A stretch of DNA of 57,204 nt from Necropsobacter massiliensis (GCF_000827595.2 NZ_LN776192.1:1-57204); one strand, 5' to 3'; counted from the stretch's first letter, positions 43,245 through 52,828 are shown. The notes: a model not told the origin generated them from the letters alone. Numbers and translations are program-made.

Positions 43245-44521
43245 CGGTTATCATCTTCCTTTCCGTATTATTAGGCGCAATCATTTTAGGCATTCCCGTT
43301 GCATTTTCGCTGTTAGTCTGCGGCATTGCATTAATGATACATCTGGATTTGTTTGACTCGCAGATTCTGGCTCAGCATATTGTTAGCGGCGCGGACAGTT
43401 TTTCATTGATGGCGATTCCGTTTTTCATTCTTGCCGGTGAAATTATGAATGAAGGCGGCTTATCCAAACGTATTATTGATTTACCCATGAAATTAGTTGG
43501 GCATAAACGGGGCGGCTTAGGTTTTGTTGCGATTTTGGCCGCCATGATTATGGCCAGTCTTTCCGGTTCCGCCGTTGCCGATACTGCCGCCGTCGCCGCA
43601 ATGTTATTGCCGATGATGAAAACCACCGGCTATCCGTTAAACAGCTCTGCGGGGTTGATCGGTACCGCTGGCATTATTGCACCGATTATTCCGCCGTCAA
43701 TTCCGTTCATCGTATTCGGTGTCGCAAGCGGTGTGTCCATTACCAAACTCTTTCTGGCCGGAATCTTTCCGGGGATTTTAATGGGTGTTTGTCTGGCGTT
43801 ACTCTGGTGGTGGCAGGCCAAACACCTGAATTTAATGACATTCTCGAAAGCGACAAAAGCGGAACTGTGTATTTCGTTCAAAAACAGTATCTGGGCATTG
43901 TTACTACCGGTGATCATTATCGGTGGTTTCCGCACTGGAATGTTCACTCCGACCGAAGCCGGGGCAGTTGCAGCGTTTTATGCGCTGATCATTTCTCTGT
44001 TCGTCTATCGCGAATTAAAAATTAAAGATCTGTATAACGTACTGCTGAATGCGGGAAAAACCACGGCGGTGGTGATGTTGCTGGTCGCGGCGGCAAACGT
44101 GACCGGTTGGTTAATTACGATTGCCGAATTACCACAAACAATGACCGAATTGCTTGAACCGCTTATTGATTCACCGACTTTATTACTGATTGTCATCATG
44201 TTTGCCGTATTTATTATCGGCATGGTGATGGATTTAACACCGACCGTATTGATTCTGACACCGGTACTGATGCCGCTGGTGGAAGAGGCGGGAATCGATC
44301 CCGTGTACTTTGGGGTGTTATTTATCCTGAACACGTCTATCGGTTTGATCACACCGCCGGTCGGTAATGTACTGAACGTAATTACTGGCGTATCAAAATT
44401 ACCGTTTGATCAGGCAGTAAGAGGCATTCTGCCATATATGTTAATGATGATTGTATTATTGTTCGCTTTCATCTTTATGCCGTCATTAATTTTAACCCCA
44501 CTTTCGTGGATGCAACCTTAA
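43241..44521 (+). CDS. yiaN: TRAP transporter large membrane subunit (DctM type)
   Basis: The 426-residue protein is very hydrophobic with about twelve helices. DctM hallmarks include FSLMAIPFFILAGEIMNEGG, SLSGSAVADTAAVAAMLLPMM, GIIAPIIPPSIPFIVFG and LITPPVGNVLNV. It forms the transport channel of the YiaMNO system. Confidence 0.94.
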   Translation: MTVIIFLSVLLGAIILGIPVAFSLLVCGIALMIHLDLFDSQILAQHIVSGADSFSLMAIPFFILAGEIMNEGGLSKRIIDLPMKLVGHKRGGLGFVAILAAMIMASLSGSAVADTAAVAAMLLPMMKTTGYPLNSSAGLIGTAGIIAPIIPPSIPFIVFGVASGVSITKLFLAGIFPGILMGVCLALLWWWQAKHLNLMTFSKATKAELCISFKNSIWALLLPVIIIGGFRTGMFTPTEAGAVAAFYALIISLFVYRELKIKDLYNVLLNAGKTTAVVMLLVAAANVTGWLITIAELPQTMTELLEPLIDSPTLLLIVIMFAVFIIGMVMDLTPTVLILTPVLMPLVEEAGIDPVYFGVLFILNTSIGLITPPVGNVLNVITGVSKLPFDQAVRGILPYMLMMIVLLFAFIFMPSLILTPLSWMQP

Positions 44522-44572
44522 CGTATGAACACAATTTCATACACAATATACCGACTCAATTAGGAGACCTCT

Positions 44573-45559
44573 ATGAAACTTTTTAATCTCAAAACTCTGG
44601 CGATGATAGTGGCAAGTGTTGCGGTTTTCAGCGGTAGTGCCAACGCACAGACTACATTGCGTTTCGGTTATGAAGCGCCGCGTAGCGATACCCAGCATAT
44701 TGCGGCGAAAAAATTTAACGATTTATTAAAAGAAAAAACCGGCGGCGAATTAAAATTAAGCCTGTTTCCGGACAGTACGCTGGGTAATTCGCAGACGATG
44801 ATCAGCGCTGTACGCGGCGGTACCATTGATATTGAAATGTCCGGTTCACCAAATTTTTCAGGACTGGAACCCAAATTAAATGTGATTGATATTCCGTTTA
44901 TTTTCAAAAATCGCGAGCATGCTTATGCGGTGCTGGACGGTGACATCGGTCAATCATTGTTGAAAGATCTGGAAGCACAAGGATTAAAAGGATTGGCGTT
45001 CTGGGAAGTCGGTTTCCGTTCTTTTACCAATTCCAAACATCCGGTTAATGCGCCGGCTGATATTAAAGGCTTAAAAGTCAGAACCAATCAAAATCCAATG
45101 TATATTCAGGCATTTACATTATTAGGCGCCAATCCAGTACCGATGCCGTTGTCGGAACTTTATACCGCACTGGAAACTAAAGCTGTCGATGCGCAGGAAC
45201 ATCCGATCGGCATTCTCTGGTCGGCAAAACTGTATGAAGTACAAAAATATTTATCACTAACCAATCACGGCTACACGCCATTAATCGTGGTGATGAATAA
45301 AGCCAAATTCGACGGTTTAAGCCCGGAATTGCAGAAAGCGATTCTTGAAGCGGCACAGGAAGCGGGCAAATATCAACGTCAGCTGAACTTAGATAACGAA
45401 AAAGAGATTATCGGCAAACTGCAAAAAGCGGGCGTCGAAGTGGTGGAACAAGTGGATACCAAACCATTCAAAGACATCATTGAGGCAGATGTGCGCAAAG
45501 CATTTATTGAGAAAAACGGTGACGGACTAGTTAAACAAATTGACGCATTAGCCAAATAA
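44573..45559 (+). CDS. yiaO: TRAP transporter substrate-binding protein (DctP type)
   Basis: The 328-residue protein has a cleavable signal peptide ending near SGSANA-QTTLRFGYEAP. The DctP fold follows, with the conserved Arg region (FWEVGFRSFTNSKHPVN, GLKVRTNQNPMYIQ) that binds the substrate carboxylate, and ALETKAVDAQEHP. It captures 2,3-diketo-L-gulonate in the periplasm, by homology. A strong hairpin follows, perhaps raising its level relative to downstream genes. Confidence 0.93.
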   Translation: MKLFNLKTLAMIVASVAVFSGSANAQTTLRFGYEAPRSDTQHIAAKKFNDLLKEKTGGELKLSLFPDSTLGNSQTMISAVRGGTIDIEMSGSPNFSGLEPKLNVIDIPFIFKNREHAYAVLDGDIGQSLLKDLEAQGLKGLAFWEVGFRSFTNSKHPVNAPADIKGLKVRTNQNPMYIQAFTLLGANPVPMPLSELYTALETKAVDAQEHPIGILWSAKLYEVQKYLSLTNHGYTPLIVVMNKAKFDGLSPELQKAILEAAQEAGKYQRQLNLDNEKEIIGKLQKAGVEVVEQVDTKPFKDIIEADVRKAFIEKNGDGLVKQIDALAK

Positions 45560-45571
45560 TTTTAGCGCGCT

Positions 45572-45599
45572 CGGATTATACCTGACCGGGTATAATCCG
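45572..45599 (+). promoter_or_regulatory. Intra-operon hairpin between yiaO and lyxK
   Basis: CGGATTATACC (45572-45582) pairs exactly with GGTATAATCCG (45589-45599) over a 6-nt loop, with no T-run after it. It suits a stabilising 3' structure or partial attenuator. Confidence 0.65.
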
Positions 45600-45623
45600 G
45601 CATGATTATCAGGCGGAGACAAT

Positions 45624-47072
45624 ATGGATTATTATTTAGGCATCGATTGCGGCGGCACCTTTATTAAAGCGGCGCTTTTTGATCAGCAGGGCAACATGCA
45701 CTTTTCCGTGCGGGAAAGTTTGGCGGTGATCAGCGAACAAGCCGGTTATGCCGAACGGGACATGCGACAGTTGTGGTCAGTGTGCGCTTCAGTTATTCAA
45801 CGAACAATTGCGGCAAGCAGGCTTGATCCTCAAACTATTAAGGGAGTCGGTATTTCCGCCCAAGGGAAAGGCGCATTCTTGCTGGATCAGCACAAACAGC
45901 CTTTAGGACGCGCGATTCTGTCTTCCGATCAACGCGCGTTAGATATTGTCAAACAATGGCAAAAACAGGGAATACCGGAAAAACTCTATCCGCTCACCAG
46001 ACAAACGCTGTGGACGGGTCATCCGGTATCAATTTTACAGTGGATCAAACAACATGAACCGGCGCGTTACGCCAAGATCGGCTATGTATTAATGTCGCAT
46101 GATTATCTGCGTTTTTGCCTGACCGGTGAGTTGCATTGTGAAGAAACCAATATTTCTGAGTCCAATTTGTATAATATGCAGCAAGGGAAATATGATCCTG
46201 AGTTGGCGCGCTTGTTGGATTTGAGCGAGATAATCGAAAAACTTCCACCGCTAATTAAACCTGCTCAGATTGCCGGCTACATTACGCCACAGGCGGCGCA
46301 AGCCAGCGGTCTAGCGGTCGGCACGCCGGTGGTAGGTGGATTATTTGATGTAATTTCCACCGCACTTTGCGCCGGATTGAATGATGAGAAAAAGCTAAAT
46401 GTGGTTTTGGGGACTTGGTCGGTGGTCAGCGGGCTGACCGATCATATTGATCAGACACAAAGCATTCCTTTTGTTTACGGGCGTTATGCGCAACGAGACA
46501 AATTTCTGGTGCATGAGGCCAGCCCCACCTCCGCTGGCAATCTGGAATGGTTCATCAAGCAGTGGAATTTAGATTATAACCAAATTAATCATGGCATTGC
46601 ACAGCTGCCAGCGGCGGCAAGTTCGGTCTTATTTGTACCTTTTCTGTATGGTTCTAACGCCGGATTGGGCATGCAAGCAGGTTTTTACGGTATACAATCT
46701 TATCATACCCAAATGCATATGCTGCAAGCCATTTACGAAGGCGTGCTGTTCAGCCTAATGCACCATTTAAATCGAATGTTGCAACGCTTTCCGGAGACTA
46801 AAATACTGAGAGTTACCGGTGGACCGGCCAAATCCGCCGTGTGGCTGCAAATGTTGGCGGATCTGACCGGAATTACGCTGGAGATTCCGTCGGTAGAAGA
46901 AACGGGATGCCTAGGTGCCGCCCTGATGGCAATGCAAAGTGCGGGTGAAAATTCCGTTAAATTGACTGGTAATATGCAGAAAATTCACCCAAATCCCGAT
47001 AATTTCGCAGCGTATCAAAGAAAATACGATAAATATGTTCAATTGGTCGAGGCGTTGAAAACCTTGCACTAG
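45624..47072 (+). CDS. lyxK: FGGY-family sugar kinase, L-xylulose / 3-keto-L-gulonate kinase
   Basis: The 482-residue protein has the FGGY carbohydrate kinase fold: the phosphate-binding start YYLGIDCGGTFIKAALFD, GISAQGKGAFLLD, and a C-terminal RVTGGPAKSAVWLQMLADLT motif. By similarity and position it is LyxK, which phosphorylates L-xylulose and in the yia pathway 3-keto-L-gulonate. The start follows CAGGCGGAGACAAT. It is followed by ulaE 21 bp later. The sgbH decarboxylase gene that follows lyxK in E. coli is absent. Confidence 0.9.
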   Translation: MDYYLGIDCGGTFIKAALFDQQGNMHFSVRESLAVISEQAGYAERDMRQLWSVCASVIQRTIAASRLDPQTIKGVGISAQGKGAFLLDQHKQPLGRAILSSDQRALDIVKQWQKQGIPEKLYPLTRQTLWTGHPVSILQWIKQHEPARYAKIGYVLMSHDYLRFCLTGELHCEETNISESNLYNMQQGKYDPELARLLDLSEIIEKLPPLIKPAQIAGYITPQAAQASGLAVGTPVVGGLFDVISTALCAGLNDEKKLNVVLGTWSVVSGLTDHIDQTQSIPFVYGRYAQRDKFLVHEASPTSAGNLEWFIKQWNLDYNQINHGIAQLPAAASSVLFVPFLYGSNAGLGMQAGFYGIQSYHTQMHMLQAIYEGVLFSLMHHLNRMLQRFPETKILRVTGGPAKSAVWLQMLADLTGITLEIPSVEETGCLGAALMAMQSAGENSVKLTGNMQKIHPNPDNFAAYQRKYDKYVQLVEALKTLH

Positions 47073-47093
47073 CCCTATATACAGGAGAACCTT

Positions 47094-47954
47094 GTGAGAA
47101 AACATAAACTGGGGATTTACGAAAAAGCGTTGCCGAAAGATATCGACTGGGCGGCGCGTTTGGCGGTTGCTAAAGCCTGCGGCTTTGATTTCGTGGAAAT
47201 GTCAATCGATGAAACCGACGAGCGGCTGGCGCGGTTAAACTGGAGTAAGGCGCAGCGGTTGGATTTCGTGCGTGCGGTGTTGGATTCTGGCATCACGGTG
47301 CCGTCCATGTGCCTGTCCGGACACCGGCGTTTTCCGTTCGGCAGTCATGATGAAGCCACTCGCCGGCAAGCCTATGAAATCATGGACAAAGCCATTCAAC
47401 TGGCGGTAGATATCGGCATTCGCACCATTCAGCTGGCGGGTTATGATGTCTATTACGAAGAACAAGACGCCGGCACTATCGCCCGTTTTCAGCAAGGGCT
47501 GGAATGGGCGGTTGAACTGGCGGCGAACCATCAGGTGACCTTGGCGGTGGAGATAATGGACACGCGGTTTATGAGCTCGATTTCACGCTGGAAGCAGTGG
47601 GATAAACTGATTGCCTCGCCGTGGTTTACGGTGTACCCGGATGTCGGCAATTTATCAGCCTGGAATGATAATGTGGCAGAAGAGCTGAAACTGGGCATTG
47701 ATAAAATCTCGGCGATTCATTTAAAAGACACTTATAAGGTGACGGAAAGCTGTGCCGGTCAATTCCGTGATGTACCGTTCGGCGAGGGTTGCGTGGATTT
47801 TTCCGACTGTTTTAAGGTGCTATCGCAGTTAAATTACCGCGGTGCGTTTTTAATCGAAATGTGGACGGAAAAGGCGTCGGAGCCGTTGGTGGAGATTATC
47901 AACGCCCGTCGTTGGATAGAAGAGAAGATGAAAGAAGGGGGATTGGCATGTTAG
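47094..47954 (+). CDS. ulaE: L-xylulose-5-phosphate 3-epimerase, copy 2
   Basis: The 286-residue UlaE/SgbU-type TIM barrel has the same motifs as copy 1 ([33 protein letters not shown]) and a GTG start after AGGAGAACCTT. Differences from copy 1 include R for H, E for D, IQ for VR and A for E in the residue 90-125 region. It follows lyxK in the yia operon, where E. coli has sgbU. Confidence 0.93.
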   Translation: MRKHKLGIYEKALPKDIDWAARLAVAKACGFDFVEMSIDETDERLARLNWSKAQRLDFVRAVLDSGITVPSMCLSGHRRFPFGSHDEATRRQAYEIMDKAIQLAVDIGIRTIQLAGYDVYYEEQDAGTIARFQQGLEWAVELAANHQVTLAVEIMDTRFMSSISRWKQWDKLIASPWFTVYPDVGNLSAWNDNVAEELKLGIDKISAIHLKDTYKVTESCAGQFRDVPFGEGCVDFSDCFKVLSQLNYRGAFLIEMWTEKASEPLVEIINARRWIEEKMKEGGLAC

Positions 47955-48640
47955 CGGCATTACGCGAACGCGTGTTAAAGGCAAACTTGGCGTTGCCGGC
48001 ACATCATTTGGTGACCTTTACCTGGGGCAATGTGAGTGAAATTGACCGGGAATCGGGCTTGGTGGCGATTAAACCGTCAGGAGTGGACTATGAGAGCATG
48101 ACGGCGGACGATATCGTGCTTGTGGATTTAGCCGGCAACAAAGTGTGGGGCGAGAAAAAGCCGTCGTCGGACACCGCAACGCATTTAGCGTTGTATCGTC
48201 AGTTTGAGGAAATCGGCGGTATCGTCCATACCCATTCACGCCATGCTACCGTTTGGGCGCAAGCAGGCGAAGGTTTGATAGCTGCCGGCACCACGCATGC
48301 GGATTATTTTTACGGTGAAATTCCTTGTACGCGGAAAATGACGGAAGCGGAAATCAAGGGCGATTATGAGCTAGAAACGGGAAATGTGATTATTGAGACC
48401 TTCCAACAGCGGGGCATCGCCCCCCTGGACATCCCGGCAGTGCTGGTGCATTCACACGGTCCGTTTGCTTGGGGAACGGACGGCGATAATGCGGTACATA
48501 ATGCGGTGGTGTTGGAAGAAATCGCGTATATGAACCTGTTCGCCCGCCAGTTAAACCCGAACCTAGCGCCGATGCAACAGGCTCTGCTAGATAAACATTA
48601 CCTGCGCAAACACGGTAAAAATGCTTATTATGGGCAGTAA
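47948..48640 (+). CDS. ulaF: L-ribulose-5-phosphate 4-epimerase, copy 2
   Basis: The 230-residue AraD/UlaF/SgbE-family zinc enzyme has the [12 protein letters not shown] metal motif. It overlaps ulaE by 7 bp, which sets the start at this ATG. The amino-acid sequence equals copy 1 throughout, and DNA differs at about three positions. It is the last gene of the yiaKLMNO-lyxK-ulaEF operon and is followed by a terminator. Confidence 0.93.
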   Translation: MLAALRERVLKANLALPAHHLVTFTWGNVSEIDRESGLVAIKPSGVDYESMTADDIVLVDLAGNKVWGEKKPSSDTATHLALYRQFEEIGGIVHTHSRHATVWAQAGEGLIAAGTTHADYFYGEIPCTRKMTEAEIKGDYELETGNVIIETFQQRGIAPLDIPAVLVHSHGPFAWGTDGDNAVHNAVVLEEIAYMNLFARQLNPNLAPMQQALLDKHYLRKHGKNAYYGQ

Positions 48641-48653
48641 TCTGTCGCATAAG

Positions 48654-48679
48654 AAAACCTGCCGTCGGGCAGGTTTTTT
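48654..48679. terminator. Terminator between ulaF copy 2 and rpoH
   Basis: AAAACCTGCC (48654-48663), a 4-nt loop and GGCAGGTTTT (48668-48677) followed by T. The A-run on the left arm would also give a T-run on the minus strand, so it can serve convergent rpoH. Confidence 0.88.
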
Positions 48680-48691
48680 CGTCTAGACGGC

Positions 48692-49540
48692 TTAAAAATT
48701 CACCGCACTTTTTAGTTTTTTCAGTGCATTGCTTTCCAGCTGGCGCACCCGTTCGGCGGAGATATTATATTTAGCGGCGAGTTCTTGCAAGGTCGCTTTG
48801 TTTTCATCCAGCCAGCGGGTTTTGATAATATCCTGACTGCGTTGGTCAAGACTTTCCAGCGCTGCCGAGACTTGGTCTGCCGCCTGTGTTTCATAGTTTT
48901 CGCTTTCAAGTTCTGCGGCGAAGTCGGAGTTTTTATCTTCCAGATATAATGCCGGCGCATAGGTTTCTTCGCTACTGTCGTCATTTGGCAAATCGAAACC
49001 GACATCGGCGCCGGTCATGCGACTTTCCATTTCAACCACGTCTTCTTTCGATACGCCCAGTTCGGTAGCGACCATATCGACTTCATTTTCGTTGAACCAG
49101 CCCAGACGCTGTTTGGTTTTGCGCAGATTAAAGAAAAGTTTACGCTGCGCTTTGGTGGTCGCCACTTTTACGATACGCCAGTTGCGCAGAACATATTCGT
49201 GGATTTCCGCTTTAATCCAGTGTACGGCGAAAGACACCAGCCGCACGCCCACTTCCGGGTTAAAGCGTTTTACCGCTTTCATTAAGCCGATATTGCCTTC
49301 TTGAATTAAATCCGCCTGCGGAAGACCGTAACCGGAATAGCCGCGCGCAACGTGAATCACAAAGCGAAGATGAGATAGGATCAACGTTTTTGCCGCCTCA
49401 AGATCTTCTTTATAATACAAACGTTCCGCCAATTCCTTTTCCTCCTCCGCGCTGAGCATCGGATATTCGTTGGCGGCTCGGATATAGCCTTCCAAGCTGC
49501 CTTGAGGAACCAACATCATTGTTTGTGCGTCTTTGTTCAT
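48692..49540 (-). CDS. rpoH: Heat-shock sigma factor sigma32
   Basis: The 282-residue sigma70-family factor has region 2 ([41 protein letters not shown]). The RpoH box [18 protein letters not shown] is diagnostic, and region 4 ends [18 protein letters not shown]. It directs heat-shock transcription. The order rpoH, murB, narQ matches Haemophilus as I recall it. An uptake signal overlaps its 3' end (48702). Confidence 0.97.
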   Translation of the reverse strand: MNKDAQTMMLVPQGSLEGYIRAANEYPMLSAEEEKELAERLYYKEDLEAAKTLILSHLRFVIHVARGYSGYGLPQADLIQEGNIGLMKAVKRFNPEVGVRLVSFAVHWIKAEIHEYVLRNWRIVKVATTKAQRKLFFNLRKTKQRLGWFNENEVDMVATELGVSKEDVVEMESRMTGADVGFDLPNDDSSEETYAPALYLEDKNSDFAAELESENYETQAADQVSAALESLDQRSQDIIKTRWLDENKATLQELAAKYNISAERVRQLESNALKKLKSAVNF

Positions 49541-49559
49541 TTTATTCCTTCTTGCCGTT

Positions 49560-49578
49560 ACAACCTTTGTCGGGTTGT
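49560..49578 (-). promoter_or_regulatory. Small inverted repeat in the rpoH leader
   Basis: ACAACC (49560-49565) and GGTTGT (49573-49578) flank 7 nt, just upstream of the rpoH start. It could form a weak leader hairpin. A plausible promoter lies beyond it on the minus strand (TTGATC, 16 bp, TATAAC). Confidence 0.35.
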
Positions 49579-49683
49579 AGTTATAACATAACTGAAAATA
49601 AGATCAATTGATTTTGACAATTAATCTTTCCGATTTTCGATAAAATTAGACCGCACTTTAATCCGAAAGTTCGTGCCGATTGG

Positions 49684-49998
49684 TTATTTGTTTACGGGCA
49701 GCAAGCGGTAGCATAAATCCTGTGCTAGCACCTTTAACAATAAATCGATATTCGGGTGTTTGCCCGGATGTTGGCGGGCATCCGCGGTGTGTTCGGCAAA
49801 TAATACCAGACCTTTTTGCGCACAAGTGCGGTCTAATTTTCCGTTAAATTCCTGTGCCAGCGCATTGTAAACCCGTAGCGCCCCCAATTTCCCTGCAACG
49901 GCGGGGATATGGGCAATCACATCGCTGCCGGCGAGAATATTCAGTCCGCTTAATCTATCAATAGGCGGTAATGTATCTAAAATATGGCTAAATTCCAT
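49684..49998 (-). CDS. Small conserved hypothetical protein (DUF2322-like)
   Basis: The 104-residue protein starts MEFSHILDTLPPIDRLSGLN at 49998, preceded by GGGAGCAGCC; the frame is open further upstream only where it overlaps murB. It contains HIPAVAGKLGALRVYNALAQEFNGKL and ends in a short hydrophobic-basic tail. It has no membrane segment or signal. I recall this as the DUF2322 family of small Pasteurellaceae/Neisseria proteins, with no known function. It lies 13 bp after murB on the same strand. An uptake signal lies inside (49825). Confidence 0.65.
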   Translation of the reverse strand: MEFSHILDTLPPIDRLSGLNILAGSDVIAHIPAVAGKLGALRVYNALAQEFNGKLDRTCAQKGLVLFAEHTADARQHPGKHPNIDLLLKVLAQDLCYRLLPVNK

Positions 49999-50011
49999 GG
50001 CTGCTCCCAAA

Positions 50012-51037
50012 TCACATAATGGCCTGTTCGCTGTCGATTTCGCCGTCGGCGCCGATAAACCGGACTTCGGGCTGCAAGTAAACATTGAATTTAATCGCAA
50101 CGCACTGGCGGATGTGGTGTGCCAGTTCAATCACATCCGACGCCGTTGCGTTAGCTTTGTTGATTAATACCAGCGCCTGCTGTTGGTGCACTGCGGCACC
50201 GCCGATTTGATAACCTTTCAGACCGCATTGATCAATTAGCCAGCCGGCGGCAAGCTTAACTTTGCCGTCCGGTTGCGGAAAGTGCGGTATGTTTGGATAG
50301 TCTTGCTGCAACGCCTCGAAATCTGCCTGGGAAACCAGCGGGTTTTTAAAGAAGCTGCCAGCGTTGCCGAATTCTGTCGGTGCGGGTAATTTGCTGTTGC
50401 GTACGGCGCAGACTTCGGTAAAAATATCGCGCGCGCTGACTGTATCTGCATCCAGCTTGGTCAGATTGCCGTATTTTAATACTGGGCGCCAGTTTTTGCT
50501 TAATTTCAGTCCCACCGCCGTAATAATGTAACCGTCCCGATATTGGTGCTTAAAGACGCTTTCACGGTAGCCGAAACCGCATTGCGCGTTAGTCAGGCGA
50601 AATTGCTCGCCGCTATGGAGCGCCAGTACGTCCACATAATCACACACATCTTTAAATTCCACTCCATATGCGCCGATATTTTGAATCGGTGCGGAACCTG
50701 CGCAACCGGGAATTAACGCCATATTTTCCAGCCCGCCGATCTGATGGTCCAGCGTCCAACACACTAACTCATGCCAGTTTTCTCCGCCACCGACATGCAG
50801 GTAGTGAAAGGCATCGCCGCTGCGGTGCTTGATTCCTTGCAGCCGATTAAGCAGCACCACGCCGTTAAAATCGCAGGTAAACAACACATTGCTGCCCTGA
50901 CCTAAAAATAATACGGGAATAGCGGCTTGTTGACATTGCTGCCATATCGGCATCAGCTGTTCAAGTGCGGTGATTTTTTCGATTTTTTTTGCCTTTGCCG
51001 CAATACCGAAAGTGTGAAAAGGGGCTAAATTTTCCAT
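50012..51037 (-). CDS. murB: UDP-N-acetylenolpyruvoylglucosamine reductase
   Basis: The 341-residue FAD enzyme is type I Mur[50 protein letters not shown], the GYRESVFK loop and the catalytic Ser in NAGSFFKNP. It makes UDP-MurNAc for peptidoglycan. It lies 3 bp after narQ. Two uptake signals lie inside (about 50279 and 50963). Confidence 0.96.
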   Translation of the reverse strand: MENLAPFHTFGIAAKAKKIEKITALEQLMPIWQQCQQAAIPVLFLGQGSNVLFTCDFNGVVLLNRLQGIKHRSGDAFHYLHVGGGENWHELVCWTLDHQIGGLENMALIPGCAGSAPIQNIGAYGVEFKDVCDYVDVLALHSGEQFRLTNAQCGFGYRESVFKHQYRDGYIITAVGLKLSKNWRPVLKYGNLTKLDADTVSARDIFTEVCAVRNSKLPAPTEFGNAGSFFKNPLVSQADFEALQQDYPNIPHFPQPDGKVKLAAGWLIDQCGLKGYQIGGAAVHQQQALVLINKANATASDVIELAHHIRQCVAIKFNVYLQPEVRFIGADGEIDSEQAIM

Positions 51038-51040
51038 AGT

Positions 51041-52753
51041 TTATCCTTGTTTTTGTAGCGTATCGGGTAAGGTGATTCTAACTTCCGTCCCGCCGCTTGG
51101 GCGATTGCGGATGTCGAGCGAGGCGTTAAGCTGTAGGCTGCGTTCCTGCATGATATTCAGTCCGTAATGTCCCATCGGTTCTTCCAGACTCGGTATGCCG
51201 ACACCGTCGTCAAGCACTAGCAGTTCGTATCCGCCGTTTGCAGCAGTACGCGCGATAACCTCAATTTTGCTGCCTTGCGAATGTTTTATTGCGTTCAACG
51301 CTGCCTCGCGTACGATTTGCAGCACATGCACCAATTGTTGAGCGTTGAAAGTTTGTGCCGGCAACGTGCAGTTTACGCTGAGCTGCATGCTGGTTTGGTT
51401 ACGCAATGAGTCGATTACCTGCTCCAGCGCCAATTGTAAATCGGCTTCTTGAATCGTCAAGCGGAATGTGGCGAGCAATTCGCGCAGTTGAATATATCCG
51501 TCGTTCAACGCCCGCTCAAAGTCTTTAATAATCATCAGGCTTTTGGCATCGGCGTCCGCGCCTTTTTGCTTTAAATTATGTTTCAGCAAGGTCAGTTGAA
51601 TTTGCAGGTAAGACAGCACTTGCGCCAGTGAATCATGCAGCTCGCGCGCAATGATGGAACGTTCTTCCATCAGTAAAAATTGCTGTTGCTGGCGTTGCAT
51701 TTGGTGAAAGTAAAGCGAACGGCTTAACATTTGCGCCACATTGCGCAGCGAGCGCAAATCCGGACAAGGCAAGCCCGCCTGCCAGTAAAAGACGCCGAAT
51801 TTATCGCCTTCTATATTCAGTTCCGTTTCCTGGCAGGGCTGATCGGGTTTTTCGCCAAGGCTGATATTCCAATGCTCGGCGCCGTACACCCGCAATTCAA
51901 TATAACGTAGATGTTCGTTGCGCATAATCTGTTTCAGCACTTGGCGCAGAATATCCGGATTAATATTGTTGGTGGTAACCAGCTGCGAACATTGATACAG
52001 CATGGTCAGCGAGCGGTTTGCCTGACTGAGTTTCTGGGTTTTTTCGTTGACTTTGTCTTCCAGCCGAGCATACAGTTTTTGCAAATCGCTCGCCATTTGG
52101 GTAAAGACGGCCGCCAGACGACCGATTTCATCATTTTTGTGGATATCCAACGGAGTATGGTTAAATTGTCCGATTTGTACCTGCGCGCTGGCGAGCGCCA
52201 GTTTCTCCAGCGGATTAACCACTCGTTTGTTGGTAAACCAGATCACATAAGACACCATGCCGACAATTAACAGCATAGCGGATAAGATACAAAGTTCGGC
52301 GGTATACAGCTTCTTTTCGGCAAAATGCTGTAATGTGGCAACGAACCGGTCAACCTGATCCACATAATTTTCCACTTGTTGCCGGTAAGCCTGATAATTT
52401 TGTTGGCGTGCATAGGTTTCCATTTGTTCCCAGCGTTTTATCAGGTTCTTGTACGCCAATTTCACTTCCGCAGGCACAAAGAACTGGTGGTTAATGGTGG
52501 TTAATGCGGAGGAATGCAGGCTTAAGCGGTACAAACGCAGATTATGTTCGACCCTTGCCGGCTCATGTTCGATTTCATACAGCAGGCGATAGCTTTGCAT
52601 GCGCAGCGAACCGGATACGTTGATTAGCTCTGCATCGGATTTGTTGCTCAACATTATACCGAGGCTTAGTGCGCTGATTGCAGCGACAAAGATGATGATC
52701 AGCAGCAGATAGTTAGCGATCTTGGTTGACACCGAATGTTTTTTGTAGTGCAC
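51041..52753 (-). CDS. narQ: Nitrate/nitrite sensor histidine kinase NarQ
   Basis: The 570-residue protein has TM1 near residues 12-35 and the P-box DAELINVSGSLRMQSYRLLYE that binds nitrate. A periplasmic helical domain, TM2, HAMP, and a HisKA_3 domain with phospho-His in ARELHDSLAQVLSYLQ follow. The GHKL ATPase includes DDGVGIPSLEEPMGHYGLNIM. I set the start at the GTG at 52753 (VHYKKHSVSTKIANYL), preceded by AGGATACTGCC. A TTG start 45 bp upstream is open but lacks a ribosome site. It would signal to NarP. It is divergent from the nap operon. Confidence 0.93.
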   Translation of the reverse strand: MHYKKHSVSTKIANYLLLIIIFVAAISALSLGIMLSNKSDAELINVSGSLRMQSYRLLYEIEHEPARVEHNLRLYRLSLHSSALTTINHQFFVPAEVKLAYKNLIKRWEQMETYARQQNYQAYRQQVENYVDQVDRFVATLQHFAEKKLYTAELCILSAMLLIVGMVSYVIWFTNKRVVNPLEKLALASAQVQIGQFNHTPLDIHKNDEIGRLAAVFTQMASDLQKLYARLEDKVNEKTQKLSQANRSLTMLYQCSQLVTTNNINPDILRQVLKQIMRNEHLRYIELRVYGAEHWNISLGEKPDQPCQETELNIEGDKFGVFYWQAGLPCPDLRSLRNVAQMLSRSLYFHQMQRQQQQFLLMEERSIIARELHDSLAQVLSYLQIQLTLLKHNLKQKGADADAKSLMIIKDFERALNDGYIQLRELLATFRLTIQEADLQLALEQVIDSLRNQTSMQLSVNCTLPAQTFNAQQLVHVLQIVREAALNAIKHSQGSKIEVIARTAANGGYELLVLDDGVGIPSLEEPMGHYGLNIMQERSLQLNASLDIRNRPSGGTEVRITLPDTLQKQG

Positions 52754-52828
52754 GGCAGTATCCTGAAAGTGAATGCGGAAACGACTGTATTTTAACAAAA
52801 ATTATCGAGAGTTTTGTTCCCGTGAAAT

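Larger units (their letters stand above)
47079..48640 (+). repeat. Right inverted repeat (ulaE-ulaF copy 2), 1562 bp
   Basis: This is the counterpart of 33295-34856 in inverse orientation. The shared block begins just after lyxK and stops at the ulaF stop codon. Between the repeats lie 12,222 bp (34857-47078). Confidence 0.92.

Noticed and set aside
52754-52798. Upstream TTG start for narQ
   Set aside because: No ribosome binding site; the GTG at 52753 matches the expected family N-terminus and has AGGA upstream.
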